64,000 nt of DNA, from positions 62,001 to 126,000 of the forward strand of contig NZ_MDEB01000008.1 in the NCBI RefSeq assembly GCF_002939945.1, given 5' to 3'. The notes below the pieces were generated by a model. It had not been told where the DNA came from. It made no database searches and was given only the letters and a program-made list of their open reading frames with translations. Made by a program: the position numbers and the translations under genes. The DNA is from Xanthomonas arboricola pv. populi (GTDB taxonomy: Bacteria > Pseudomonadota > Gammaproteobacteria > Xanthomonadales > Xanthomonadaceae). Below are positions 31,822-40,987 of this stretch, one piece after another (the first letter of the stretch is position 1; each line of letters opens with the position of its first letter).

Positions 31822-33162
31822 ATGTCTACCGCTTCCACTCTCAGCCGCGCCACCCTGTTGGCCGTCGGTATCGCCGGCGTACTGGCCGTTGGTCAGGCCC
31901 ACGGCGCCGCCTTCCAGCTGAAGGAAAACAGCGCCAAGGGTCTTGGCCGCGCCTTCGCCGGTTCCGGCAGCGCCCCGGACGATGCCTCGATCATCGCCAA
32001 CAACCCGGCCGGCATGCGCCAGTTGGACGGTCGCCTGTTCCAGGCCGACGTCAGCGCCATCAGTTTCTCGGCCAAGTTCCAGCCGGGAAGCGCCACCTAC
32101 GCCAACGGCGCTCCGGTCTCCGGCGGCAATGGTGGCGACGCCGGCATGATCGCGCCGGTCCCGGCGATGTACTTCCACGTGCCGTTCGGCGAGAACGACA
32201 ACATGCACCTGGGTACCTCGCTGACCGTGCCGTTCGGCTTCAAGACCGAATACGACCGCGATTGGGTGGGCCGCTACCACGGCACCAAGACCGAGCTGCA
32301 GGCGATCGACTTCAACGTCGCCTTCTCCTACGACGTGAACCCGTACGTGTCCTTCGGTGCCTCGGTGTTCGCCGAGCGCCTGGATATCGATCTGGCCAAC
32401 GCGGTCGATTTCGGCAGCGTGCTGGCCGCGCGCCGCGTGCCGGGCTTCGCACCGGGCAGCGCCGATGGCTACTCGCGCATCAAGGGCGACAGCACCGAAG
32501 TGGGCTTCACCCTCGGCGGCCTGTTCAGCATCGACGAGAACACCCACATCGGCTTCAGCTACCGCTCGGAAGTGGAACACAAGATCACCGACGGCGATGC
32601 GGACTTCACGGTGCCGGGTGGCCCCGCCGCTGTTCTGGCCGCCGCCGCGCCGGGCACCTTCGTGGACACCAAGGGCCGCGCCACCGTCAAGCTGCCGGCC
32701 AGCGCCACCGCCAGCTTCACCCACAACGTGAACGAGCAGTGGTCGATCATGGCCGACGTCACCCGCACCGCCTGGAGCAAGTTCGACCAGGTGACCGTGG
32801 ACTTCGCCTCCAACCAGCCCGACAGCGTGCTGGACTTCTCCTACCGCGACACCACCTTCGCCTCGATCGGTGCCGACTACCGCATGAGCGAGACGCTGAC
32901 CCTGCGTGGCGGCCTGGCGTACGACCAGACCCCGACCACCGCCGAGCATCGCGATGTGCGCGTGCCGGATGCGAGCCGCAAGTGGGTCTCGCTGGGTCTG
33001 AGCTGGCGTCCGTCGCAGCAGGCCGAATACAACTTAGGTTACACCCACCTGTTCACCAGCGACCCGACCAGCGATACCGTCAGCGCCACCGGCGACCGTC
33101 TGGCTGGCAGCTACAAGGTGAAGGGCGACGTGCTGGCCGCTTCGGTCAACTACAAGTTCTGA
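31822..33162 (+). CDS. FadL-family outer-membrane transport protein
   Basis: A 446-residue outer-membrane beta-barrel for long-chain fatty acids or other hydrophobic compounds. Signal peptide 1-29 (LAVGIAGVLAVGQAHG), then the FadL plug start AAFQLKENSAKGLGRAFAGSG and the signature NNPAGMRQL, repeated amphipathic strands, and a terminal Phe (VNYKF) needed for BAM insertion. ATG 31822. Own promoter and terminator; monocistronic. Confidence 0.92.
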   Translation: MSTASTLSRATLLAVGIAGVLAVGQAHGAAFQLKENSAKGLGRAFAGSGSAPDDASIIANNPAGMRQLDGRLFQADVSAISFSAKFQPGSATYANGAPVSGGNGGDAGMIAPVPAMYFHVPFGENDNMHLGTSLTVPFGFKTEYDRDWVGRYHGTKTELQAIDFNVAFSYDVNPYVSFGASVFAERLDIDLANAVDFGSVLAARRVPGFAPGSADGYSRIKGDSTEVGFTLGGLFSIDENTHIGFSYRSEVEHKITDGDADFTVPGGPAAVLAAAAPGTFVDTKGRATVKLPASATASFTHNVNEQWSIMADVTRTAWSKFDQVTVDFASNQPDSVLDFSYRDTTFASIGADYRMSETLTLRGGLAYDQTPTTAEHRDVRVPDASRKWVSLGLSWRPSQQAEYNLGYTHLFTSDPTSDTVSATGDRLAGSYKVKGDVLAASVNYKF

Positions 33163-33187
33163 TCGTCGTAGCGCCGTACGAGCGATG

Positions 33188-33216
33188 AAAAACCCCGCTT
33201 CGGCGGGGTTTTTTAT
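33188..33216 (+). terminator. Rho-independent terminator of the fadL-like gene
   Basis: Stem AACCCCGC with TTCG tetraloop, A-run before and T6 after, 26 bp beyond the stop. Symmetrical enough to work on both strands. Confidence 0.9.
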
Positions 33217-33552
33217 TGCAAGCGGCGCGCCTGCCTGCTGCCGCGCCCATCCATGCTTTGGACGTGCCTAGCGTGGCGAACTCGGGCGTCCGGGCTGCGG
33301 ACATCGCAACACTTGCGCATGCACGCAGCGTCATTGCGACAACAACACTCGCTGCCGGGCGTGGGGACAGCAACCTTCTCGTATTGCAGGCAACCGCCGG
33401 CACAGCGCGCCGATGCGACCTGCATGCGCATCCGCGCGCGCGACTGCCGACGATGAGGATCATCTATCGCCGCAACTGCCAGGCCTCGACAGTGTTCACT
33501 GCCGCCAGCCCGGGCTGTGCAGCACACCGATGACGTTGCTATGGTCGTGCGC
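33217..33552. other. Non-coding spacer
   Basis: About 335 bp between the fadL terminator and the oxygenase gene. No convincing gene, hairpin or repeat seen. Confidence 0.4.
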
Positions 33553-34254
33553 ATGAGCCAACCCGACTTCATCCAGATCACCGACAACGCCGTCTCGCGC
33601 GAGGATTGCGCCGCCATCGTGCAACGCATGCGCGACAGCCAGCAGCTGCAACCGGGGCGCGTGGGCAGCGGCGTTTTTCCCGAACTCAAACACAGCCGCG
33701 ATCTGCGCATCAGCGGCGTTGCCGAATGGGCGGCGGTGGAAAACCGCCTGCAACAAGCCGTGTTCGAAGGCGTGCTGACCTATCTGCGGCGTTATCCACA
33801 AGCCTTGATTTCACCGCTGATGCTGCAGATCACCACCGCCGACGGCAGCCCGCACCGGCTGGTGGCCGAGGACCTCGTGCAGATGAGCGATCAGGCGCTG
33901 GGCGATCTTGCCCGCACCTGCCTGCGCCCAGGCGCGATCAACCTGCAGTGGTACACCGCCGACCACGGCGGCTATCCGTACTGGCATTGCGAACTGTATC
34001 CACGCGATGCCAGCGCCGACACGCTGCACCGGCATCTGTTGTGGACGCTGTACCTCAACGACGCGTTCGAACAGGGCGAAACCGAATTCCTGTTCCAGCA
34101 GCGCAAGGCCCGCCCGCGCACCGGCAGCCTGCTGATCGCCCCCACCGCCTTCACCCACACCCACCGCGGCAACCGCCCGGTCGGCGGCGACAAGTTCATC
34201 GCCACCAGCTGGATCCTGTTCCAGTCGGCGAGTGCCTTGTACGGCGGGGAATAG
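33553..34254 (+). CDS. 2-oxoglutarate/Fe(II)-dependent oxygenase-like protein
   Basis: A 233-residue soluble protein. The region YPYWHCELYPRDA (about 144) and the later THTHRGNRPVGGDKFIATSW (about 197-216) match the double-stranded beta-helix of prolyl-4-hydroxylase-like dioxygenases: first His plus acidic residue, second His, and a basic residue for 2-oxoglutarate. The spacing His-x-Glu rather than His-x-Asp is unusual. Substrate unknown. Starts at ATG 33553 (MSQPDFIQI); ATG 33541 is four codons upstream and cannot be excluded. Confidence 0.7.
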   Translation: MSQPDFIQITDNAVSREDCAAIVQRMRDSQQLQPGRVGSGVFPELKHSRDLRISGVAEWAAVENRLQQAVFEGVLTYLRRYPQALISPLMLQITTADGSPHRLVAEDLVQMSDQALGDLARTCLRPGAINLQWYTADHGGYPYWHCELYPRDASADTLHRHLLWTLYLNDAFEQGETEFLFQQRKARPRTGSLLIAPTAFTHTHRGNRPVGGDKFIATSWILFQSASALYGGE

Positions 34255-34350
34255 GGAATAGGGAGTAGGGAATCGCAACTGCAACAGCAATTCGCAACAG
34301 CGCGACCCTTGCTGTTCCGATTCCCGATTCCCCAATCCCGATTCCCCGCC
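34255..34350. repeat. Inverted GGGAATAGGG/GATTCCCGATTCCC repeat
   Basis: Left arm: GGGAATAGGGAATAGGGAG (about 34252-34275); right arm: CGATTCCCGATTCCCC (about 34318-34350). Together they can form a long hairpin between two convergent genes. Half copies occur at 60807-60836 and 63474-63513. Confidence 0.7.
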
Positions 34351-34351
34351 C

Positions 34352-35446
34352 CTAGAACAGACTGCCTTGCGGCGATTGCCGCGCCGGTTTGGCCGGCGGA
34401 GCGGGGCGGCGGAACTTTGTCGTGTCCAATGCCGGCATGGCGCGTGCGTCGAAACCGCTGCGGCGGTGGGCCAGGGCGAAGCGGCGTGCCAGCAACTCCG
34501 CGTACACGCCTTGTCCGCGCATGCGTGCGCCGAAGGCGCTGTCGTAATCCTTGCCGCCGCGCAGCTGCTGGATCGTGCTCATCACGTGCTCGGCGCGTTG
34601 CGGGTGATGGGTCTGCAACCAGTCGCGGAACAGCGGCGCCACTTCGTGCGGCAGCCGCAGCAACACATAGCCGGCACTGTGCGCGCCGGCAGCGGACGCG
34701 GCCTGCAGGATCGCTTCCAGCTCATGGTCGTTGATCCACGGGATCACCGGCGCGGCCATCACCCCGACCGGAACGCCGGCCTCGTGCAGCGCCCCCATCG
34801 CGCGCAGGCGGGCATGCGGCGCGGACGCGCGCGGTTCCAGTCTGGCCGACAGATGCGGGTCCAGCGTGGTCACCGAAAAATGCACGTTGACCAGGCCCTC
34901 GCGTGCCAGCGGCGCGAGCAGGTCCAGATCGCGCGTCACCAACGCATTCTTGGTGATCAGCGTGAACGGGTGCCGCGTCTCCCACAGCACCTCGATCAAG
35001 CGCCGCGTCAGTGCGCGTTTGCGCTCGATCGGCTGGTACGCATCGGTGTTGATGCCCAGTGCGATCGGGCTGGGCACATAGCCCGGCCGCGACAATTCGC
35101 GCAGCAGCAGCTCCGGCGCATTGGTCTTGGCGAACAGCTTCGTCTCGAAATCCAGCCCGGGCGACAGATTGAGATACGCATGCGAGGGCCGCGCAAAGCA
35201 GTAGCTGCAGCCATGCTCGCAGCCACGATACGGATTGACCGATTGCGAAAAGCCGATGTCCGGCGATTGATTGCGGCTGATGATGCTACGCGCGGTTTCC
35301 TCGGTGACCTGGGTGCGTAACGCCGGCGCGGCGAACTCCTCGCCGTCGTCGGCGTACCAGCCATCGTCCACCGGTTGTTGGGTAGTGGTTTCGAAGCGTC
35401 CGGGTAGATGGCCGGTCGCACCGCGGCCCTTGATCGCAGTTGCCAT
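34352..35446 (-). CDS. Radical SAM protein, PA0069/SplB-like
   Basis: A 364-residue radical SAM enzyme of unknown reaction. N-terminal KGRGATGHLPGRFE, then SVNPYRGCEHGCSYCFARPSHAYLN with the CxxxCxxC motif for the 4Fe-4S cluster, then ALGINTDAYQPIER, LITKNALVTRD and VHFSVTTLD, as in the PA0069 group of spore-photoproduct-lyase-related proteins. ATG 35446 gives the usual start before KGRGA; ATG 35488 would add 14 residues. Confidence 0.88.
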   Translation of the reverse strand: MATAIKGRGATGHLPGRFETTTQQPVDDGWYADDGEEFAAPALRTQVTEETARSIISRNQSPDIGFSQSVNPYRGCEHGCSYCFARPSHAYLNLSPGLDFETKLFAKTNAPELLLRELSRPGYVPSPIALGINTDAYQPIERKRALTRRLIEVLWETRHPFTLITKNALVTRDLDLLAPLAREGLVNVHFSVTTLDPHLSARLEPRASAPHARLRAMGALHEAGVPVGVMAAPVIPWINDHELEAILQAASAAGAHSAGYVLLRLPHEVAPLFRDWLQTHHPQRAEHVMSTIQQLRGGKDYDSAFGARMRGQGVYAELLARRFALAHRRSGFDARAMPALDTTKFRRPAPPAKPARQSPQGSLF

Positions 35447-35581
35447 CGTGTCATCGTACGGCCGGTAGGTCTCATGCAATGCGACCACGCGCGCGCCACG
35501 ATGAAGCTTTCAGGCCCGGCGCGGCGATCGTGTTGGCCACACGGTCATCGCAGCGGCGCGTGCGGCCCGTAGAATCCGCGC

Positions 35582-37042
35582 ATGCTCGCATCCGTACAGA
35601 GCGCGTGGGATTGGATGGCCACCATTCCCCACCTCGAAGCGCTACTCCTCGCCGCCTACGTGCTGTACCTGCTGTGGATCGCCAGCTGGATCGTGCTGCA
35701 GAAGCGCGAGCCGGTGGCCACGCTCAGCTGGGTGCTGTCGCTGGCCGCGCTGCCGTATCTGGGCCTGCTGATCTACTACTGGCTCGGCCCGCAGAAGGTC
35801 AAACGCCAGCGGCTGCGACGCGGTCGTTCGCGCTCGGGCATGGAGAGCTACAGCAGCGTCTGTCCGCCGGACGCGGACTGCACCGAGCTGGCCAAGATCG
35901 GCCAGTCCACCACCGGCCTGGCCCCCAGCAGCGCCACCGAGGTGCACTGGCTGGTGGATGGCGCGGCCACCTATGCGGCCATCATCGAGGCCATCCGCGG
36001 TGCGCGCGACCATATCCACCTGGAGTACTACATCTTCCAGCCCGACCACAGCGGCACCGCGATCTGCGATGCGCTGATGGAGCGCGCACGCGCCGGGGTC
36101 AAGGTGCGCTTGCTGATGGATGCGGTGGGCTCGTCGGCGATGACCCGGCGCAGCTTGCGGACGCTGCGCGCGGCCGGGGTGGAGACTGCCTGGTTCCATC
36201 CATCCCAGCTGCTCAAGCCGTTCAAGCGACCGTGGTTGAACCTGCGTACCCACCGCAAGGTGGTCGTGGTCGACGGCAGGATCGGCTTCACCGGCGGCAT
36301 CAACGTCACCGACGAAGAGAACGAGCAGGTGCGTAGCGATGCCTATCGCGACCTGCACGTGCGCCTGCAGGGCCACGTGGTGCGCAGCCTGCAGCTGGTG
36401 TTCCTGGAAGACTGGCTCTACGCCACCGGGCAAGGCCGCGCCGCCTTCCACGGCCAGCAGCTCTGGCCCGAGGACGTGCCGAGCCGCGCGCAAGGCGATG
36501 TGGACGCGCAGGTGCTGATTTCCGGGCCGGATTCGTCGTGGGAGTCCATCCACCGGCTGATGGTCGCTGCGATTCACGAAGCCAGGCATCGGGTCTGGTT
36601 GGTCACGCCGTACTTCGTCCCCGGGGAGGCCGCGCGCATGGCGCTGACCTCGGCCGCATTGGGGGGCCTTGACGTGCGCCTGCTGGTGCCGCGCCTCAGC
36701 GACTCGCGTCTGGTCACCTACGCGGCGCGTTCGTATTTCGACGAGCTGCTCGAGGCCGGCGTGCGCATCTACGAATACGGCCCGCGCATGCTGCACACCA
36801 AGGCGCTGCTGGCCGACGACGAGGTCTGCATCGTCGGCAGCGCCAATTTCGACAGCCGCAGCTTTCGCCTGAACTTCGAGCTGTCGATGCTGTTCCGCGA
36901 CCAGGCGGTCGCGGCCGAACTGGCCGGTTTGATCGACGCCGACCTGCAGCACGCGCAGGAAGTGCGCTTCGTGCGCCATCGACCGTTGTGGCGCTCGCGG
37001 CTGCCCGAAGCCTGCGCACGGCTGCTGTCGCCGCTGCTGTGA
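35582..37042 (+). CDS. cls: Cardiolipin synthase
   Basis: A 486-residue membrane enzyme that condenses phosphatidylglycerol (or PG and PE) to cardiolipin. Two N-terminal membrane helices (about 18-38, 48-66), then two phospholipase D HKD motifs: HRKVVVVDGRIGFTGGIN and HTKALLADDEVCIVGSANFD. The C-terminus ends in a short basic amphipathic region. Length and order match ClsA. A small two-span membrane protein and pdxJ follow on the same strand. Confidence 0.95.
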   Translation: MLASVQSAWDWMATIPHLEALLLAAYVLYLLWIASWIVLQKREPVATLSWVLSLAALPYLGLLIYYWLGPQKVKRQRLRRGRSRSGMESYSSVCPPDADCTELAKIGQSTTGLAPSSATEVHWLVDGAATYAAIIEAIRGARDHIHLEYYIFQPDHSGTAICDALMERARAGVKVRLLMDAVGSSAMTRRSLRTLRAAGVETAWFHPSQLLKPFKRPWLNLRTHRKVVVVDGRIGFTGGINVTDEENEQVRSDAYRDLHVRLQGHVVRSLQLVFLEDWLYATGQGRAAFHGQQLWPEDVPSRAQGDVDAQVLISGPDSSWESIHRLMVAAIHEARHRVWLVTPYFVPGEAARMALTSAALGGLDVRLLVPRLSDSRLVTYAARSYFDELLEAGVRIYEYGPRMLHTKALLADDEVCIVGSANFDSRSFRLNFELSMLFRDQAVAAELAGLIDADLQHAQEVRFVRHRPLWRSRLPEACARLLSPLL

Positions 37043-37116
37043 CCCGTATCGCCGTGCCCACGTGGAACCAGGCAGGCCGCGGCGCTACACTGCCGCCACT
37101 GATCGGGGAGCTCGTC

Positions 37117-37386
37117 ATGCACTGGCTGTTTCTGCTTATGGCATTGGGTGCGCTGGTGCTGGCCTTCAGCACGCCGCACGTGTGGCTGCTGGTGGCTTCG
37201 CTGCTGGTGGCACTGTTGTTGCTGCTGCTGTGGACGCGCGGTTGGTTCGCCTCGCGCATGGGCGATGCCCAGCGCGACACCAGCAGCCTGATCGACCCGG
37301 CCGAGCTGCGCCGCCTGCGCGAGATTGCCGAAGCCCGCAAGGCCGCCGCCCTCAACGCCACGCGCGACGGCGAGCCGCAGGCCTGA
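37117..37386 (+). CDS. Small two-span membrane protein, hypothetical
   Basis: An 89-residue protein with two closely spaced membrane helices ([14 protein letters not shown] and [17 protein letters not shown]) and a charged cytoplasmic tail ([20 protein letters not shown]). GGGGAG precedes ATG 37117. It ends 10 bp before the pdxJ start, so the two are probably one unit. No function known to me. Confidence 0.7.
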   Translation: MHWLFLLMALGALVLAFSTPHVWLLVASLLVALLLLLLWTRGWFASRMGDAQRDTSSLIDPAELRRLREIAEARKAAALNATRDGEPQA

Positions 37387-37396
37387 GGCCGACGTA

Positions 37397-38164
37397 GTGA
37401 CCACCCAGCTCAGCGTCAACGTCAACAAGATCGCGGTGTTGCGCAATTCGCGCGGCGGCCACGATCCGGATGTGGTGCAGGCCGCGCGCACTTGCATCCT
37501 CGCCGGCGCCCACGGCATCACCGTGCACCCGCGCCCGGACCAGCGGCATATCCGCGCCGACGATGTGCTGGCGCTGAGCGCGCTGACACGCGAGCATGGA
37601 GTCGAATTCAATATCGAAGGCAACCCGTTTGCGCCGCCGCGCGACGGTTATCCGGGTCTGCTGGAGCTATGTCGTGCCACGCGCCCCGAGCAGGTCACCC
37701 TGGTACCGGACGGCGATGGACAACTGACGTCCGACCACGGTTTCGATTTTGCGCAGGACACTGTCCAACTCGCCGCGCTGATTGCCTCGTTCAAGACGAT
37801 CGGTGCTCGCATCAGTCTGTTTGTCGATGCCGGTAATCCCGCTATCGCGCAGGCGGCGGCACTCGGTGCAGACCGCATCGAGTTGTATACAGGGCCGTAT
37901 GCGGACGCCTATGCGCACGGGCAGCCGGATGTTGCCTTGCAGCTGTTCGCCAGCGCGGAGCGGCGCGCCACTGCTGCCGGCCTGGGCATCAACGCCGGAC
38001 ATGATTTGTCGCAGGTCAACCTGGGCGACTTTCTGAACGCTGTCCCCGGCGTGCTTGAAGTGTCGATCGGCCACGCGCTGATCGGCGAGGCCTTGTATCG
38101 GGGCCTTGAGGCGACCGTACGCGCGTATCTGCAGATACTGCACAGAGCATCAATTGAGGTTTGA
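37397..38164 (+). CDS. pdxJ: Pyridoxine 5'-phosphate synthase
   Basis: A 255-residue TIM-barrel enzyme that condenses 3-amino-2-oxopropyl phosphate and deoxyxylulose 5-phosphate to PNP in vitamin B6 synthesis. Family motifs: [90 protein letters not shown] 37397 gives the family N-terminus. Usual for Xanthomonads; downstream partner acpS is not adjacent here. Confidence 0.95.
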   Translation: MTTQLSVNVNKIAVLRNSRGGHDPDVVQAARTCILAGAHGITVHPRPDQRHIRADDVLALSALTREHGVEFNIEGNPFAPPRDGYPGLLELCRATRPEQVTLVPDGDGQLTSDHGFDFAQDTVQLAALIASFKTIGARISLFVDAGNPAIAQAAALGADRIELYTGPYADAYAHGQPDVALQLFASAERRATAAGLGINAGHDLSQVNLGDFLNAVPGVLEVSIGHALIGEALYRGLEATVRAYLQILHRASIEV

Positions 38165-38191
38165 GAGATTCAGCAGAATAAAAGTTGCCAA

Positions 38192-38338
38192 GAAGCTCTG
38201 AACAACTCTTTCATGAGCCTCCGGTCAACACCCGAAGAAATCTCCATTACACGTAAGCGCATGATTTTCATTATGGGCGAACGTCGCGATCAGGCGAAAA
38301 CGCCAAGATCGTTCGCTAGGCGAGTTGTTCAGAGGTTC
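38192..38338. mobile_element. MITE-like element with 17-bp terminal inverted repeats
   Basis: Termini GAAGCTCTGAACAACTC (38192-38208) and its inverted partner GAGTTGTTCAGAGGTTC (38322-38338) match at 16 of 17 positions. The 113-bp interior has no coding capacity and is AT-richer than the flanks. Size and structure fit a non-autonomous miniature element mobilised by an IS with the same ends. No clean target-site duplication was seen. Confidence 0.65.
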
Positions 38339-38349
38339 CCTAACCAAAT

Positions 38350-38420
38350 GTAGCGAGCAGTCGCCAGGTGGGTGCAGAACGCCCGCTCAGAACCGCACTA
38401 CGGGTGGCACAGGCCGCGCA
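38350..38420. repeat. Dispersed repeat, copy 2
   Basis: Contains TAGCGAGCAGTCGCCAGG, GTGCAGAACGCCCGCTCAG and AACCGC, the same order as at 39728-39815 and related to 4984-5066. Together with copy 3 it brackets the DUF5765 gene in direct orientation. Confidence 0.55.
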
Positions 38421-38655
38421 CGCCTGGGGAGAACGGCGGCTTCCTTGAACCGAGCATCGCTGTCACATGGGCGCATAGAACCGTCAGTAACCACCAGGCG
38501 GTGCACAGGGCTCGGCCACTGCAGGGAAACTACCGCAGGACTCGGAAGTTCCGGTTGTGCGGGCTCGTTTTTGGCATGACCGCTTCCGAAAACACCCCCC
38601 GAATCCTGCCCGCTTCACATATTGTGAAGTTTGCCTTCTAAAGATTTAATGCATT

Positions 38656-39399
38656 ATGTGCTGGAACGGACAAGCTTCAACCGCGGTGGCTGCCTGCGGC
38701 CTCTTAGGGTGCGCATATTCGGCCTACAGGAAAGAGCCGTTCGAGTTGTGGGGGTGCCTTGCTTTTTTTTCATTAATGGAAATTCTGCAGGCATTCACCT
38801 ACACGGTAATCAATTCCTGCAGTAATCCGATGAATCAGGTTGCGACGTTACTCGGTTTCCTTCATATAGCGATACAACCATTCTTCATCAATGCGATTTC
38901 GCTTTATTTCATCCCGGAAGTGGCGAAAAACAGGGTGAAGAATTATGCATACTTCGCCTGCTTCGTCTGTCTCATCCTGATGATACTCAAGATCTACCCC
39001 TTCGAATGGGCAAGTCACATACCCAAGGGAACCGCTCTCTGCTCTGATCGCCTTTGTTCGGTCAGTGGAAACTGGCATATTGCCTGGGAGCTACCCGTCA
39101 ACGATATTCTCAGCATCACCATCTTTGGTTTCAAGGTGGTATGGGCACCCTATGTCTTCGCTGCCTTCATCGTTCCGCTGGCTTACGGTTCATGGCGGTT
39201 TACGATTTTCCATCTCTTGTTGGGGCCGATTCTGGCCAGACTAACCACGGACAATCCCAATGAATTTCCGGCCGTCTGGTGCCTGCTTTCGATCGGATTT
39301 CTTTTGCTGGTGATCAAGACGCCGGTACGCAGCTGGCTTTTCGTCAAGACGGTCTGGTGGATAAGAGGCCCGGTACCTCAAGCACTCGGGCCTGTTTGA
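38656..39399 (+). CDS. DUF5765 family polytopic membrane protein
   Basis: A 247-residue protein with about seven membrane helices, many Trp, Phe and Cys. It starts MCWNGQASTAVAACGLLG and has FSLMEILQAFTY, NQVATLLGFLHIAIQPFF and SVSGNWHIAWELPVND, which I recall as typical of the DUF5765 family. Function unknown. AT content and codon use (many ATT, TTT, AAT) differ from the flanking genes, and the gene lies between a MITE-like element and repeats, which suggests horizontal gain. A T8 tract (38763-38770) lies in the coding sequence. Confidence 0.75.
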   Translation: MCWNGQASTAVAACGLLGCAYSAYRKEPFELWGCLAFFSLMEILQAFTYTVINSCSNPMNQVATLLGFLHIAIQPFFINAISLYFIPEVAKNRVKNYAYFACFVCLILMILKIYPFEWASHIPKGTALCSDRLCSVSGNWHIAWELPVNDILSITIFGFKVVWAPYVFAAFIVPLAYGSWRFTIFHLLLGPILARLTTDNPNEFPAVWCLLSIGFLLLVIKTPVRSWLFVKTVWWIRGPVPQALGPV

Positions 39400-39727
39400 A
39401 TGCTGCGAGGCCAACTGCTTTCACGGTGATCCGCTCTCAAGAACGGTCCCAGAAAATCCTGATCATCCATTCCAGCGCTGCGATGACGATGCCCGCGTCC
39501 CATAGCTTCGAAGTTAGGCTGGGTTGAGGTGCGCTCTATGGCAAGCTCCAGGCGTGCCTGCGCCTCGTTGCCAGAGTCTGACTTGCGCCTGCCTACGAGT
39601 GATCTCGTTCGCGGCGGGAACACGAGGTGAGCGTACTCTGCGCTGGGCATGACCTTGGGTGCCATGCGGCGGAAGCTGCTGACGGTACTTGCTTGACAGG
39701 CGTTTTCAGGAACGGCGCAACAAAACG

Positions 39728-39815
39728 TAGCGAACAGTCGTCAGTTGGGGGAGACCGCACGCTCAGGACCGCCGTGTCCGTGTGTGTGGACATGGGCGAT
39801 TCCGAGCACCGGTCG
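39728..39815. repeat. Dispersed repeat, copy 3
   Basis: Contains TAGCGAACAGTCGTCAG, GAGACCGCACGCTCAGGAC and CATGGGCGATTCCGAGCACC, matching copy 1 and copy 2 segments in the same order. It lies in the non-coding stretch 39400-40034, where I see no gene. Confidence 0.55.
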
Positions 39816-40034
39816 CGCCCGACGGTGAGCACCGTAGTGCGGTTGGCTGCTCCAAGGCTTCGTGCTCCACGCCCTATGTCGCAACGCTGCAACCTCGCTG
39901 GGCAACCTGCGTGAGAAGAGGCGGCTCAGCCAGCTCTACGTTATCGCGGTCAGACATCAACGCAGGCGAGGTCGCCAGCGCTGGTTTTACCCGACTTGTG
40001 CCGGTGACAGACACTGGCCATCTTTGATCGACCA

Positions 40035-40064
40035 TGAAAAAACGCCACCGTTTCCGGTGGCGTT
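40035..40064 (-). terminator. Terminator of the tonB-exbBD operon
   Basis: A 10-bp perfect stem (AACGCCACCG, loop TTTC); read on the minus strand it is followed by T6. It lies 42 bp after the exbD2 stop. Confidence 0.85.
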
Positions 40065-40105
40065 GCAGTCGCGTCATGACTGTTGTGTTGCGGTCTTACG
40101 GTGTC

Positions 40106-40516
40106 TTACTGCATGAAGCCGATTTTCTTCATCTGCGAGTTCTTCGCCGCAGCGAGGACCTTGGCCATCACTTCGTACTCCGCATCTTCATTGGCATCGA
40201 TACGCAGTTCCGGCTGATTGGTCGGATCGGCCTGCACCACTTCTTCCATCTTCTGCTGCAACTGCGCGACCGGGGTCGGGCTGTTGTTCCAGAACACCTG
40301 GTTGCTGGCGTCGATCCGCAGCTCGATCGGCGGCGGCGGTTCGGTCGTCTGCGGTGGCGGGTTGAGCACCCGCTGCGGCAGATCCACGGCGATCGGGTAC
40401 GTCATGATCGGCGCGGTCACGATGAAGATGATCAGCAGCACCAACATCACGTCCACCAGGGGCGTGACATTGATGTCGGCCATTGGGCCGCGGTTTCCAC
40501 CGGTACTGAATGCCAT
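40106..40516 (-). CDS. exbD2: ExbD-type energy-transducing protein (second copy, ExbD2)
   Basis: A 136-residue inner-membrane protein with one helix ([19 protein letters not shown]) carrying Asp22, the residue that handles protons in ExbD. The periplasmic part has a Pro-rich segment ([12 protein letters not shown]). Same N-terminal pattern as ExbD1 but only moderately similar after residue 40. Last gene of tonB-exbB-exbD1-exbD2, 3 bp after exbD1. In X. campestris the second ExbD is reported to matter for plant interaction rather than for basic iron uptake. Confidence 0.93.
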
Positions 40517-40519
40517 GGC

Positions 40520-40942
40520 TTACTGCCCCTTCTCTTTGGTTGCAACGAAGCCGACGTCCAACATGCCCTGACCCTGCGCGATCTTGGTGATCTCGTTGAT
40601 CGTACGCATCTTGGTCGTGCGGTCGCCACGCAAGTTGAGCGGCGGCTGCGGTGTCTGCTGTGCGGCAGTGGACAGGCGCGATTCCAGTGCTTCCTTGGAA
40701 ATCGGCTCGTCGTTCCAGTACAGCGACCCGTCTTCCTTGACGGCCAGGGTAATCGGCGCGGCACGTTTCTCCGCATCTTCCTTCTGGATCAGGTTGGCCT
40801 CTGGCAGCTCCACCTTGACCTTATGGGACATCAGCGGTGCCGTAATGATGAAGATGATCAGCAGCACCAACATCACGTCCACGAGGGGCGTCACATTGAT
40901 GTCGGCCATCGGGCCACCGCTGTTTCCACTACTGAAGGCCAT
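40520..40942 (-). CDS. exbD: ExbD biopolymer transport protein (ExbD1)
   Basis: A 140-residue protein: N-terminal [22 protein letters not shown] helix with Asp22, then a periplasmic domain (VKVELPEANLIQ; LNLRGDRTTKMRTINEI). With ExbB it forms the proton-driven motor for TonB. Operon member, 45 bp after exbB and 3 bp before exbD2. Confidence 0.95.
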   Translation of the reverse strand: MAFSSGNSGGPMADINVTPLVDVMLVLLIIFIITAPLMSHKVKVELPEANLIQKEDAEKRAAPITLAVKEDGSLYWNDEPISKEALESRLSTAAQQTPQPPLNLRGDRTTKMRTINEITKIAQGQGMLDVGFVATKEKGQ

Positions 40943-40987
40943 AACGGGCTCCGTCTAAATCGTTGCGAAGTCGTTCTTTACTACGGA

